From positions 248,001 to 312,000 of the forward strand of contig OZ251253.1 in assembly GCA_965240325.2 (NCBI GenBank): DNA of 64,000 nucleotides, written 5' to 3'. How positions within the stretch are numbered: position 1 is the first letter of the stretch; every line of letters begins with the position of its first letter. Both the position numbers and the translations under genes were made by a program. The stretch comes from Rebecca billardiae RCC1528 (taxonomy: Eukaryota; Haptophyta). Below, one piece after another: positions 38,663 through 51,757 of the stretch. The notes under the pieces were generated by a model. That model saw only the letters and a list, made by a program, of their open reading frames with translations. It did not search any database and was not told the origin of the DNA.

Positions 38663-38903
38663 GGCCCCGAAATGAACGCAGTCGGCGGCCGGGCCGGCTT
38701 CCACGTGTCCGCGCCGCGCTGGCTCCCGGACCAAGGCGCTCGGCTGATTTTGTTGCGCGCGCGGGCGAGAAAATGGAAATGGGCTTTAAACGCCCTAATT
38801 ACCGGGAAAAACTCGCGGCGTGTCCGGGCTCGCCGGCCGCTGCTGCTGCCGCTCAGAGGCTGCGGCTGCGCCCGGGCGAGCTGCCAGCGCGGCGCTGGCG
38901 GCG
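38663..38903. promoter_or_regulatory. Divergent promoter region, repeat protein / MGDG synthase
   Basis: 241 bp between the two start codons. An A/T-rich patch (gagaaaatggaaatgggctttaaa, about 38,766-38,789) stands out from the GC-rich background. No named motif recognised. Confidence 0.45.
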
Positions 38904-39212
38904 ATGATTGCGCGGGTGCTGCTGTGCGCGCTCGCCGTCGGTGGCGCGCGCGGAGGCGCGGGCGGCGCGCGCGCGGCGCGTGGGGAGCACGGCATCGCGC
39001 TCGACGCGCATGCGCTCCGCGCGCGCACACGTGCGCCGCCGCGAGCCGCGCCACTCGCGCTGGGCGGCGGCGGCGGCGCCGCCGCCGCGCGCGGCGCGTG
39101 GGACGGCGCGCCGCGCGCGCGCGCGGGCAGCCGGCTGCGGCAGCTGCTGCGAATAGGTGGCCGCACGCGCACACGGCCACACGACCGCTCGGCCCACGCG
39201 CGCCGCGCCAGT

Positions 39213-39243
<31 letters not shown>

Positions 39244-41764
39244 CAGAGCTCGGCGGCGGCGGCGGCGGCGGCGGCCCTTGGGGCGCCATGGCCGTGGCGG
39301 CGCCGCCGCTGAGCGCGGGCGGCGGGCGCAAGAAGCGCATCCTGATCCTGATCTCGGACACGGGCGGCGGCCACCGCGCCTCCGCGCAGGCGCTCGAGGC
39401 CGCGCTCAACGAGCTCTTCCCCGGCGCGCTCAACATTCACATTCTGGATATCTGGACTAAGCACGGCCCTTACCCGTTTAATACTTGCGTGAAGGGATAC
39501 CAGTACCTCGCGGCGCGGCCGCTGCTGTGGTGGCTCACGTGGCACTACAGCGTCTTCTACCCGACGCGCGTGCTCACCACCGCGTGGGCGCGCGCCGCCG
39601 GCGCGGGGCCCCGGTTTCGTCAGTGCCTCGCCGAGCAGAGCCCAGACCTAGTGGTCAGTATGCACCCGCTTACCCAGGAAATACCCGTATCGGTGCTCGA
39701 GCGGATGGCGGCGGAGAAGGGCGCGGCGCGCGCGCGCGGCGAGGGGGGCGATGGCGGCGCCGCCGACGCCGACGGCGCGCCCGGCGCCGACGCCGCGCTG
39801 TGCACCGGCGGCGCCGCGCGCCGCGACGGCGGCGGCGCGGCCGCCGCGCCGCCGCCCGCCGCCCGCCGCCCGCCGTCGTCGTCGCCGCCGCTGCTGCAGC
39901 CGCTGCCGCCGCTGTTCGGCGGGAAGGCGCGGCGGACGGTGCCGTTCGTCACGGTGGTCACCGACCTCGGCTCCGCCCACCCGCACTGGTTCGACAAGCG
40001 CGTCGACCGCTGCTTCGTGCCCTCGGGTGCGCGCGCCGCGCCGCGCGCGGCGCGCCGCCCCGCGCGCGCAGTGCCGCCCCGCGCGGCGCGGCGCGCGCCG
40101 CGCCCGCGCGCGCGGCGCCGCGGCCCACGCGACGCGTCCCCTCTCCGCCTGCGCGCTCGCCCCTGCCCGCGCGCAGAGGCGCTGCGCCGCGAGGCGAGGC
40201 GCCGCGGGCTGCGCGAGTCCCAGCTTCGGCTCTATGGCCTCCCGATCCGTCCGACGTTTTGGCAACCGCCTAAGGCTCGGGACGTGACGCGGCGCGCGCT
40301 CGGCCTGCGGACGGAGCTGCAGACGGTGCTGATCGTGGGCGGCGGCGACGGCGTGGGCGGGCTGCGCGAGGTGGCGACGCACCTCGCCGCCGCCGCCGCG
40401 AGCCAGCGCGCCGGCCGCGTCCAGCTCGTCGTCGTCTGCGGCCGCAACCGCGAGCTCCGCGCCGAGCTGGCCGCCGCGTCATGGCCGGCCGGCGTGCGCG
40501 TGTGCGTGCTCGGCTTCGTCACACAGATGAGCGACTACATGGCGGCGGCGGACGTGCTGGTGCGCGCGCTGCGCCGGACGGCCGGCCACCGCGCGTGGCG
40601 GCGGAGGGCGACGGCGGGCCGCCACGCCAGCCGCGCGCCTCGGCGGCGCGGAACCGCGCGCGCGCGCCGGCGCGGCGCGCGCGCGCGCCGGCGCCGCGCC
40701 GCGCCGCACCCTTCTCGCCCACCGCCGCGGCGGCCTGCTCGCCGCCCGTGGTCAGCCGCGCCCCGCCCCGCCCCCCGCCCACCCACGCAGGTCACCAAGG
40801 CCGGCCCCGGCACCATCGCGGAGGCGTGCGCGCGCGCACTTCCCGTAATGCTCTCCTCCTATTTGCCGGGGCAGGAGGCGGGTAACGTCCCCTATGTGGA
40901 GGGGCAGGGGTTTGGCGCGTACCGGAAGACGGTGCGTGCTGCGGCGGCGCGTGCGTGCGTGCTGCAGCGGCGCGTGCCTGCGTGCGTGCGTGCGTGCGTG
41001 CGTGCTGCGGCGGCGCGTGCGTGCGTGCGTGCTGTGTGTGCGGTGTGGTGTGTGCGTGTGCGTGTGTGTGGGCGTGTGGTGCGCGCGCTCTTGTGCGGGC
41101 GGGCGGGCGGGCGGCCGGGCGGCCGGGCGGCCGGGCGGCCGGGCGGGCGGGTCGGCGGGCGGCGGAGAGACGGCAGCGAGGGCAGGGGAGGGGGCGCGGT
41201 GCCGGGGAGGTTGCCACGCGGCCGCCTCGCCCCACCCCCCAGGCGGCCGCGGCGCCGGCCTGGGCTGCGCTGGACACACCCACCTAGAACGCCCCCCTCG
41301 CCAGCGCCCACCGCACCGCACCGCACCGCACCGCACCGCACCGCGCACGGCGCGCACGCCCGCCCGCACGCCCTCCTGGCTTTTTCCATTTGCCCATCTC
41401 GAATCCATCGCCCGCCCGCCCGCCGCGCCGCCCCTGCGCGCCCGCGCCGCGCCGCGTCCGCCTGCGCCCCCCCCAGCCCGAGGCGATCGCGCAGGGCGTG
41501 CTCCGCTGGCTGTCCGACCCCGACAAGCTGGCCGCGCTCTCAGCAAACGCGCTTCAGGCGGCGCGGCCACTCGCGACGTACCAGATTGCGAACGAGATCG
41601 GTGCGCGCCGAGGGGCTGAGGGGCTGGCTGCATCGCGCGCCCGTGCGCGAGGCCTGCCGGGCGTGGGCCGCGCGCGCGCGTGGGCGTCGCTGCTGTGCGC
41701 TCGGCCGTGCCAGCTGCGTCCCCCCGGGCGTTGCGCTCGCGGCCGTGTCCGGCGGCCATGCTGA
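38904..41764 (+). CDS. MGD: Monogalactosyldiacylglycerol (MGDG) synthase, GT28 family
   Basis: Exons 38904-40026, 40177-40559, 40791-40931 and 41477-41764, 644 aa. Transfers galactose from UDP-galactose to diacylglycerol in plastid membranes. The N-terminal MGDG_synth part has ILILISDTGGGHRASAQALE, WTKHGPYPF and VSMHPLTQEIPV; the C-terminal GT28 part has VTDLGSAHPHWFDKRVDRCF, GLPIRPTFW, LIVGGGDGVGG and TKAGPGTIAEA. Splicing restores CFVPS-EALRREA, ADVL-VTKAGPG and GAYRKT-PEAIAQGV. Residues 1-15 look like a signal peptide with an Ala/Arg-rich transit-like stretch, as expected for a complex plastid. An Ala/Gly/Pro insertion of about 70 residues lies before TVPFVTVVTDLG. The end is uncertain: another GTGCGC donor follows ATYQIANEIG at about 41,601, so the last exon may lie further on. 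Confidence 0.9.
40940..41345. repeat. Simple-sequence stretch in MGDG synthase intron 3
   Basis: Consecutive tracts: (GTGC)n about 40,940-41,035, (GGGC/GGCC)n about 41,095-41,155, and (CCGCA)n about 41,317-41,344, all inside intron 40932-41476. Confidence 0.85.
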
Positions 41765-42615
41765 GTGTCCCGTCCGGACACAGCATGGCGGCCGGACACG
41801 CACACGGCGGCCATGCTGAGCTGCCCCGCCCCCTGCCCGACACGCGCACACGGGCGCGGCGCGCGCGCGCTGCCCCGTGCGCGGCGACGCGTGGCCGCAC
41901 CGCCACGCGCGTGCCGAGCAGGCGGCATGCTATTCGGGCCGTCGCAGCTCATGCCCAGCGGCACGGGCCAGGGCGGGCAGAAGCGGCACGCGACGCCGAC
42001 GGCGCCGCTGGCGACCTCGTTGCGCTGATGCCGAGTGCGAGCACGCGGTCGCGGTCCGTCGACGCTGCTCGTCGGCTCGGCGATAAGCAGCGGCCACTGA
42101 TGGGCGCGCGGCCGCTCCTGAGCCCGCCGCGCCGAGTCGGCCAGCGGCCGATGTGCCAATCACGTCACCGAGTCGCCCCGCGAGCCAGTCAGACGCGCGC
42201 ACCGTGACCGTAAGTAGTGCCCTGGCACCGACGGTCACATCGGGCCTCACTCACTGCAAGACATAAAGCGCAGTAACTGTCAGAGTGACGGTAGTGCACC
42301 CAGCAGTGCAGCGCGTGCAGACGACCAGCAGCAGTGCCTCGCCTGAGCGCTGTGGGCCGGCCGTGCACCATCGCGGCGCGAATCAGCGAATGCCTTCATT
42401 TACAGTTTACTAAGAATAAGAGACGCACACAGCTCTGACAGGCAGGCGAACAGTGCAAACTCACCGGACTCTCCGTCCAAGCGCTTGCTTCGGACCCGGA
42501 CGGCCGTTGCCGCACAAAAAGGCGCCAACTGTATTTCGTCGCGTTTTTTGCACCGCGCCCCTCAGCAGGCCGGGCTGTGGCCCACCGTCCGCTTGCAAGC
42601 CGCCCGCCGGTTGGC
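41765..42615. other. Intergenic / possible MGDG synthase 3' end
   Basis: Starts with an imperfect hairpin (gccatgctgagtgtcc ... ggacacagcatggc, about 41,756-41,790) and a repeat of the same ggccatgctgag word at about 41,811. May hide the last MGDG synthase exon. No independent gene supported. Confidence 0.45.
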
Positions 42616-43356
42616 ATGGTCGAGGTTCATCACGCCGGGTCGATGTACGACTTGGTCGTCGGTGACAGCCGGGAGCCCCTCGTCGGTGGCCTCGTCGTCG
42701 GCCTCGCCACGGTCGTCCTCACCGCGCTGCTCGAGGTGATGGACCTGCCCGCCGTGCGGCGCGTGCTCACGCAGGCGGGCGATGGGCGGGCGCTGTACCG
42801 GACAGCGCTCTGCATGAACGCGCTGAACAACCTCGTGATCGGCCCGCTGGTGTGGCACGCCGCGGCGAAGCTCATGTGCAGCCCGCTCAAGCCGCGCGCC
42901 GAGTGCGCCCTCGACGTGCTCGGCCTGGTGGCCGTGCACGCACTCGGCTTCTATCTCGGCCACGCGGCGATGCACCGGCCGTCCCTCTACCGCCACCACC
43001 GGCTGCACCACCGCTTCCACTCCAACGTGACGCCCGTCTCCGCCAACTGCGTCTCCCTCGTCGAGTACGCCCTGGCGTACATGCTCCCCTTCGTCGTGGG
43101 CATCTTCCTCCTGCGCCCGGACAAGCTCGCCCTGCTCGCGGCCGTCACGTGGATCTCGGTGGCCAACTTGCTGGTGCACATGCCCGCGCTGGAGGCGCTC
43201 TCGGCGCGGTACCTCCCCGCGCTGTTCGTCGGGACGCACGACCACCTGGAGCACCACAAGCGGCTCACCTGCCTTTACAGCGCGCCCACGTTCTCCGTCG
43301 ATCGCATCGTCAGCGCCACTGCAGCCGCACTTGGAGCAGGCAATAAGACAAAATGA
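42616..43356 (+). CDS. Sterol desaturase / fatty acid hydroxylase superfamily protein
   Basis: 246 aa. Integral-membrane di-iron oxygenase family, defined by histidine boxes, all visible here: [13 protein letters not shown] and HDHLEHHK. Hydrophobic segments flank them ([51 protein letters not shown]). Family members hydroxylate or desaturate sterols, fatty acids or carotenoids in the ER or plastid; this one is at the short end and the substrate is not evident. Start taken at ATG 42,616 ([16 protein letters not shown]); ATG 42,643 is an alternative. Single exon. Confidence 0.88.
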   Translation: MVEVHHAGSMYDLVVGDSREPLVGGLVVGLATVVLTALLEVMDLPAVRRVLTQAGDGRALYRTALCMNALNNLVIGPLVWHAAAKLMCSPLKPRAECALDVLGLVAVHALGFYLGHAAMHRPSLYRHHRLHHRFHSNVTPVSANCVSLVEYALAYMLPFVVGIFLLRPDKLALLAAVTWISVANLLVHMPALEALSARYLPALFVGTHDHLEHHKRLTCLYSAPTFSVDRIVSATAAALGAGNKTK

Positions 43357-44729
<1,373 letters not shown>

Positions 44730-44865
44730 ATATATATATATATTAACGACGTGGTATGCAACGGGCAGGCGTCAGAGTCAGCAAGCTGTAGCAGCAGATC
44801 GAGCAGCAGAGACAAACACCAGGATCAGCGCTCCTCGCCGTCGTCCCCCCCCTCATAGTCGCCCA

Positions 44866-46539
<1,674 letters not shown>

Positions 46540-47532
46540 CTATGACGACGACGACGGCCCTGCCGCCGCGCCCTCGACCTGTGCGAGCACCGTGCCGAGC
46601 GGCTCGCCTCGCTGCAGCGCAGCCGTGGCGGCGTCGAGCTGTGGCTCCATGGTGGAGAGGTGGGACCAGGCCATCAGCGCCGCCCAGCGCGTGTACCCCT
46701 GCTGCGCAGGCGGCGTGAGCCGCGGCGTCACGCGCGAGAGCACCTGCTGCATCGCGCGCAGGTCTGCCTGGCCGCCCTCTGCGCTGCCGAATTTATTATA
46801 TTCCGCGACGAGCCCGGAGATGGCGACGACGAGGAGCGGCGCGGCGGCGTCGAGGTCGAGCGGGGCGCGCGACGCCGCGGCCTCCTCGGCGAAGCGCACC
46901 TCCGGCCCGCTCTCCGCGCCGCCGTCCAGGCTGTAACTCTCAACCGCCAGCCCACATGAGTAGCCCGTGAGTAGGTGGGCCGCCTCGTGCACGGCGATTC
47001 TCTGCGCGGCCTCGTCGCCGCGCCCCTCGAGCCACTTGCCGGGCGCGGCGAGGAGGTTGGGCGCGGTCGAGCCCACCGCGAGCAGCCCGATCGGGAGCAG
47101 CGCCGCGAGGTACGACAGGCCGAAGCGCACGTCGTCGCGCAAAAAGGTCGCGGAGTACACCGCCAGCATGAGCACTGTGGAGCCGCCGATCACCTTCGCG
47201 GTGAAGCCCTTGTAGTCGAACTCGGGCGCGGAGAGCAGCTTGGTGGGGTCGATGCCGGTGAGTCGCTCGAGCTCCTGCCGCGCGACCAGCCGCGGCGCGA
47301 GGCGCAGCGAGTCGTACGTCGACGCGGCGCCGTCGCGCTTGAGCGCGCCGCACGCGTCGGCGAAAGCGCTCGCGTCGCCCACGGCCGCGTCCACGCCGGC
47401 GAGGGCGGGGGGCTGCGAGACGGCGGACATGCGGAGGTGCGAGCGAGCCGTGCTGGAGCCGAGAGCGCGCGAGCGCAGCCCCGCGGCACACGCCGGCAGG
47501 ACGAGTAGCAGAGCCGCGTGCACGCCCTTCAT
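46540..47532 (-). CDS. FtsH/M41-like membrane protein without AAA domain (plant-type)
   Basis: 330 aa. Contains HEAAH in AQRIAVHEAAHLLTGYSC, the HExxH zinc site of M41 peptidases, but no AAA ATPase domain. Two hydrophobic segments precede it (VIGGSTVLMLAVYSATF, LSYLAALLPIGLLAVGS). The layout matches the plant plastid proteins annotated as FtsH-like or stress-regulated (Arabidopsis At5g27290 type, from memory), including SGLVAEYNKFGSAEGGQADL. The N-terminus MKGVHAALLLVLPACAAGLR is a signal peptide followed by a Ser/Arg/Ala-rich stretch, consistent with import into a complex plastid. ATG 47,532 was chosen because the signal peptide starts there; the upstream extension to 47,643 lacks it. Confidence 0.8.
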   Translation of the reverse strand: MKGVHAALLLVLPACAAGLRSRALGSSTARSHLRMSAVSQPPALAGVDAAVGDASAFADACGALKRDGAASTYDSLRLAPRLVARQELERLTGIDPTKLLSAPEFDYKGFTAKVIGGSTVLMLAVYSATFLRDDVRFGLSYLAALLPIGLLAVGSTAPNLLAAPGKWLEGRGDEAAQRIAVHEAAHLLTGYSCGLAVESYSLDGGAESGPEVRFAEEAAASRAPLDLDAAAPLLVVAISGLVAEYNKFGSAEGGQADLRAMQQVLSRVTPRLTPPAQQGYTRWAALMAWSHLSTMEPQLDAATAALQRGEPLGTVLAQVEGAAAGPSSSS

Positions 47533-47867
47533 GACTGGCGCGCGCTGCTCGTTCGTTTGCTGTGATGCACGGACGGGCGCACCTTCGAGACAAAGGCCCA
47601 GGCCGGGCAGCCGCCGGACTGCTCCGGAATGATTTGCGCACACCGTTCATCAGCGCGGCGTCACATCTGATCAACATCACCTTAGTTATCATACTCTAAC
47701 CATAACTTACCGCGGCGTTGGCCGCTGAGCCAGTAGCGACAAACTTCGATGCTCACGCCGGACGGCGTGCCCATCAGCGCGCAGCGCCACATGCACCTGC
47801 CCCCTCCACCGCGGCGCCAGCCGCCCGTCCGTCTCGGCCCCAAGCGTTTGAAACGGTCGCAGTGTCG
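47533..47867. other. Spacer between two minus-strand genes
   Basis: 335 bp, should hold the promoter of the M41-like gene and the 3' end of the unknown gene. Contains an A/T-richer patch around 47,680-47,710 (ttagttatcatactctaacc). Confidence 0.5.
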
Positions 47868-48917
47868 CTACTTCCACTCCGCGCGGTCGCCGACGCGCCG
47901 CTGCCGCTCGGCGTCCTGCATGGCGAGCCGCCGCTCGATCACATTCATATTCGCACCCGAGTTTTCGGTGGCGTACATCGCCTTCGCGGTGGTGGCGAAC
48001 GACTTGGGGTGCCAGTTGTAGCACGCGTCGCCGTCGAACTCGAGGAGCAGGTCCGCCACCGCCGGCTGCAGCGTCAGCTTCCTGTAGTGCTCCTTGTCGC
48101 CGCCGCCGCTCAGCTTGAAGAGCAGCTCGACAGTTACGGGCGTCGCAAACGGTTTCGGCCCGCCGTCCGCCGCGGGCCTGCGCGTGCGCGCCGCCGTGTT
48201 GCCCAGCTCGGCGTCGGGCGCGCGGCCCGCCGCGACCGGATCGTCCGGCTCCGACGCGGGCGCGGGGAAGTTGCGCACCGTGCACTCCGTCGCTCGGCTC
48301 AGCTCGGGAATCAGCTGCCTCAGCTCCGCCCACGCGCGCAGGTCCGTCGAGCGCACGACGAGCGTCTTGTACCGCTGCATGTGCATCGGGCGGGTGTGCG
48401 AGAAGCCGCCGCCGATCTTGGTGCCCAGCGCCGCCGCGCCCGAGCCCGGCGCCGGGCCCATCCGCTCCATCCGCTCCGCGAGCGCGTCAATCTTGTTGCG
48501 GCGCGCGTCGTCGTACGCCGCGTTCGCCTGCCACTCGCGCGCCGCGCCGGGCGCGTAGCGCTCGACGAAGGGGAGCGAGCGCGTGTCGTACTGGGGGTAG
48601 CCGGGCTGCAGGCTGCGGAGTGGCAGGCTCGCGTAGAAGACCTCCTCCTGCGCAGCCGGCGCCGCGGGCGCCGACGCTTGCTCGGCGGCCGCCCCGGACG
48701 GTCCGGGACGCGAGAAGCCGAATCGCCCGGCGGTCTCGCTGCCGGCGGAGCCGGGGCGCGCCTCGCGCAGCGAGCCGTCGAGGATGGCGCAGCACTGCTC
48801 GAGCAGCTCCACCGGCGGCACGCTCTCGCGCCGGAGCAGCGCGCTCACGCGCGCCACCACCTCGTCGCGCAGGCGGTCGTCGAGGCCGGCGGCAGACATC
48901 GTCCCGAGCTGAGACAT
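47868..48917 (-). CDS. Conserved-looking protein of unknown function, 349 aa
   Basis: A complete frame from ATG 48,917 (MSQLGTMSAAGLDDRLRDEV) to stop. Residues 1-40 are helical, followed by a Pro/Ala linker and then aromatic-rich text (EVFYASLPLRSLQPGYPQYD, LGTKIGGGFSHTRPMHMQRY). A likely globular domain follows (YKTLVVRSTDLRAWAELRQL, VTVELLFKLSGGGDKEHYRK, LLLEFDGDACYNWHPKSF), with a helical basic end (NVIERRLAMQDAERQRRVGD). No signal peptide or membrane segment. I do not recognise the family. Composition says it is real. It shares a 91-bp divergent promoter with the acyl-CoA ligase gene, so co-expression is possible. Confidence 0.75.
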   Translation of the reverse strand: MSQLGTMSAAGLDDRLRDEVVARVSALLRRESVPPVELLEQCCAILDGSLREARPGSAGSETAGRFGFSRPGPSGAAAEQASAPAAPAAQEEVFYASLPLRSLQPGYPQYDTRSLPFVERYAPGAAREWQANAAYDDARRNKIDALAERMERMGPAPGSGAAALGTKIGGGFSHTRPMHMQRYKTLVVRSTDLRAWAELRQLIPELSRATECTVRNFPAPASEPDDPVAAGRAPDAELGNTAARTRRPAADGGPKPFATPVTVELLFKLSGGGDKEHYRKLTLQPAVADLLLEFDGDACYNWHPKSFATTAKAMYATENSGANMNVIERRLAMQDAERQRRVGDRAEWK

Positions 48918-49008
48918 TCAACTGCCCGTTCGCGCCGCTCGGGAGCGCGTCCGGAGGTCCTTCGGCGACCGGCGTGGACGGTCCGGGCGCACGGGTGTAC
49001 GAGCCAGG
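48918..49008. promoter_or_regulatory. 91-bp divergent promoter
   Basis: The whole space between ATG 48,917 (minus) and ATG 49,009 (plus). Contains cgccgctcgggagcgcgtccggag. No TATA-like element. Confidence 0.5.
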
Positions 49009-51225
49009 ATGGAGGCGGAATCCGCCAGCGGGGCGAGCGTGCACTCGCTGCTCGCGCGTGCGGCGCAGCTGTCGCCGGAGCGCCCGGCCGTGCTCCACGG
49101 CACCACCGTGCTCACCTGGCGCGAGGTGGAGGCCCGCGCCCTCGCCCTCGCGCGCGCGCTCGGCCGCCTGACGAAACGCGGCGACTCGGTCGCGACTGTG
49201 CTCGGGCTCTCGCCAGTCGCCCTCGACTATCTCTTCGCCGCGGCGGCGATGGGCTCGCCGCTCGTGCCGCTGAACACGCGGTGGACCGTGCACGAGCAGC
49301 TCGAGGCGCTCGCCGACAGCGGCGCGCGCGTGCTCGCCACCGACTCGCGCGAGCTCGCGCGCGCGGTGGCGCATGCAGCCGCGCGCGGCCGCTTGTCCGT
49401 CGTCGTCCTTGTGACGCTCGGAGCGGCGGCGGCGGAGGGCGCGGCGGCGGAGAGCGCGCGTGGCGCGGCGCTGCGCTGCGTGTCGCACGACGCGCTGCCC
49501 TCGGCCGCGCACGCCCCGCGCGCGCAGCCGCCGCCTCCGCCCGATGGGCCCGAAGCCAGCGGCGTGCCTGGCGACAATGCGCGCGCGCTCCGTGCGGGCA
49601 GCGGCGCTCCGGGCAGTGGCGCGGAGCCGTACCCGCTCCGTGCGGGCAGTGGCGCTCCGGGCAGTGCCGCCGAGCCGTGCGAGCTCCGACCGGGCAGCGG
49701 CGCCGAGCTGTGCCAGCTGGTGTTCACGTCAGGCACGACGGGCGGGCCGAAGGGCGTGGCGCTCAGCCACGCCGCCGTCGTCGCGCAGGCCGTGCAGAAG
49801 GCCGTCGTCCTGCGCTACTCACAAAATACCCGCCAGTTGGCCGCGGCGCCGCTCTTCCACGTCGCCGGCCTGAGCGCCGTGCACGCGGTCACGGCGGCGG
49901 GCGGCGCGCACGTGCTGCCGCGCTCGACGGCGGGCGCTGCGATGCTGGAGGCGGTGCGCGCGCGCGGTGTGACGGACCTCGTCGTCGTGCCGGCGATGCT
50001 GCACGCGCTGCTGCTGCACGAGATCGCGAGCTCACCCGCGGAGCGGCCGAGCGCGCCCAGCGTGCGCACCGTCTTCGTCGGCGGCGGCACGCCCTCGCCT
50101 GCGCTGATGCGCGCGGCCGTGCGCGCGTTCGCGCCGCGCGCGCGGTTCGTGCTCTCATATGCGTGCACCGAGGCGGGCTCGACGATGTGCACGCGCGAGC
50201 TGCGCGGCGTGGGAGATGGCGATCTCGGTGCTAGGGGCTCGGACGCGCGGGACGGCGGCGGTGGGGGAGATCGTGATCTCGCCGCCGCCGCCGCCAGCGC
50301 AGATTGCGACCTCCGCGGCTGGGCAGATCGCGATCTCGGCGGCGTGGACGTAGGCACGCCGCTTCCCCTGGTGGAGGTGGCGCTCCTCCCGCCGCGAGGC
50401 GCACCGGACGGCCACCCCGCGGGCGCGCGCCCGCCGCCGAGCGAGGGCCGCCATGCTGCCGCTGGGGCCGTCGCGCTGGCGCGGCCGGGCTACGGCGCCG
50501 CTGCGGGCACCAACGCCGGCGCCGCGCGGCCGACACACTCGGCCGTAGCGCCCACGCCGCACTCGCGCCCCGGCGAGATCGGGGAGATTGTCACGAGGGG
50601 GCCTCACCTCATGGCGGGGTACTGGCGGCGGCCGGAGGCGAGCGCGGCGGCGCTTGAGGGCGGCTGGCTGCGCACTGGCGACCTCGGCTACTTCGCCACG
50701 GCGCCGGGCCGCGGCGCGCCCGCGCGCGGCGGCGGCGCAGCGCGGCGCGCCGCCGCGGCCCCAGACCACCGCGGCGCCGCGGTGGGCGCGGACGCTCCGG
50801 TTCCCGGCGGCGAAGAGGTCCGGCAGGACGAAACAGTCCGGCTCGTCCTGCTCGGCCGCGGGAGCGACGCGTTCAAATCGGGCGGCGAGCTGGTGCACGC
50901 CTCGGAGGTCGAGGCTGCCCTGCGCGAGCACCCGGCCGTGGCCGACGCGGCCGTCACCGCCGTGCCAGACGATCGGCTGGGTGACAAGGTCGTGGCTGTG
51001 GTGGTCCTCGCGCGCGCGGACGCGCCGGCCACCGCAACGGTTGCGCAGCTGCTGGCGCACTGCCGCGCGCGGCTCGCGCGGTACAAGGTGCCGCGCGAGC
51101 TGCTCGCCTGGCCGGCCGAGCGGCTGCCGCGCACGGCGAGCGGCAAGGTGATCAAACCGCGGCTGCGCGAGGCAGTGCTCGCCGAGCTGGGCGCAGCGGC
51201 AGCAGCGCCACGCGCGCGGCTGTGA
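49009..51225 (+). CDS. AMP-forming acyl-CoA ligase, o-succinylbenzoate-CoA ligase (MenE/AAE14)-like
   Basis: 738 aa, single frame. ANL-family adenylating enzyme with all core motifs: P-loop LVFTSGTTGGPKGVALSH, YACTEAGSTM, IVTRGPHLMAGYWRRPEA, WLRTGDLGYF, hinge and C-domain GRGSDAFKSGGELVHASEVE, and catalytic Lys in RTASGKVIKPRL. The ITRGPH-M-YW and SGGE...EVEAAL text is closest, from memory, to plant AAE14, which makes o-succinylbenzoyl-CoA for phylloquinone; a medium-chain acyl-CoA ligase is the alternative. Odd points: a Gly/Ser/Ala tandem repeat at about 49,590-49,710 and a 45-residue insert at 50,211-50,345 made of palindromes, either translated or an unrecognised intron; and an Arg/Ala-rich stretch after TGDLGYF. 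Confidence 0.85.
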   Translation: MEAESASGASVHSLLARAAQLSPERPAVLHGTTVLTWREVEARALALARALGRLTKRGDSVATVLGLSPVALDYLFAAAAMGSPLVPLNTRWTVHEQLEALADSGARVLATDSRELARAVAHAAARGRLSVVVLVTLGAAAAEGAAAESARGAALRCVSHDALPSAAHAPRAQPPPPPDGPEASGVPGDNARALRAGSGAPGSGAEPYPLRAGSGAPGSAAEPCELRPGSGAELCQLVFTSGTTGGPKGVALSHAAVVAQAVQKAVVLRYSQNTRQLAAAPLFHVAGLSAVHAVTAAGGAHVLPRSTAGAAMLEAVRARGVTDLVVVPAMLHALLLHEIASSPAERPSAPSVRTVFVGGGTPSPALMRAAVRAFAPRARFVLSYACTEAGSTMCTRELRGVGDGDLGARGSDARDGGGGGDRDLAAAAASADCDLRGWADRDLGGVDVGTPLPLVEVALLPPRGAPDGHPAGARPPPSEGRHAAAGAVALARPGYGAAAGTNAGAARPTHSAVAPTPHSRPGEIGEIVTRGPHLMAGYWRRPEASAAALEGGWLRTGDLGYFATAPGRGAPARGGGAARRAAAAPDHRGAAVGADAPVPGGEEVRQDETVRLVLLGRGSDAFKSGGELVHASEVEAALREHPAVADAAVTAVPDDRLGDKVVAVVVLARADAPATATVAQLLAHCRARLARYKVPRELLAWPAERLPRTASGKVIKPRLREAVLAELGAAAAAPRARL
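50211..50340. repeat. Four diverged GGAGATNGCGATCTC palindromes inside the ligase ORF
   Basis: Copies at 50211-50228, 50265-50282, 50299-50316 and 50321-50340, varying in the centre. They encode a repetitive GDGDL / DRDL / DCDL / DRDL insert between the TEAGSTM motif and VGTPLPLVEV. Confidence 0.75.
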
Positions 51226-51757
51226 CCGAATCGTCCTCTGCCAGGCGCTGTCAAGTGTCAGAAGGTCAGCACGGCGACTCAGCCGCAAGACGGAGTCGCC
51301 AATCGGCATCGCCGAACTAGTAGTACTAGTGGCCCTTTAGGCACCGCGCATCGGCACGACTAGTGAACCGTCCTTGTACAGCCCGGCTGGCTCGGCGCAG
51401 ATGGACGAGCCTCTCGCAGTCCGACTGTCTGTCCTAACCGGAACCCGCGGGGCCGCAGCCGCTCTGCCACCCGCGCGCCGGGATCCCGGGCTGACTGTCG
51501 GTGAACGCCGAACTGCGGTGCCACAGCTAGCTTGGCAGCTGGTGACCTTGGGGACGGTGCACCCGGCGGACGCCGAGTCGAGCGCCGCTGTCGCTCGCTG
51601 TGAGCGGTCCTGTGAGAGGCGCTCGGGCGCTCACTCGGCCCCACCCTGAGTTGAGTTCAGTCCTTGGGTGTGCATGCACGACCGCGGACCGGCATCGTGC
51701 CTCACTTCCGGCCGGAGAGCGCTTGCGTCCGTTCGTCACGTGACCGCGGTGCCCAGC
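51226..51757. other. Intergenic, ligase to CGR1
   Basis: No gene supported. Contains the short palindrome actagtagtactagt (about 51,317-51,331). Confidence 0.5.

Noticed and set aside
47718-50234. 838-codon plus-strand ORF opposite the unknown gene
   Set aside because: Arg/Ala/Pro-rich shadow; the minus-strand frame (47868-48917) and the plus ligase frame have real protein composition.
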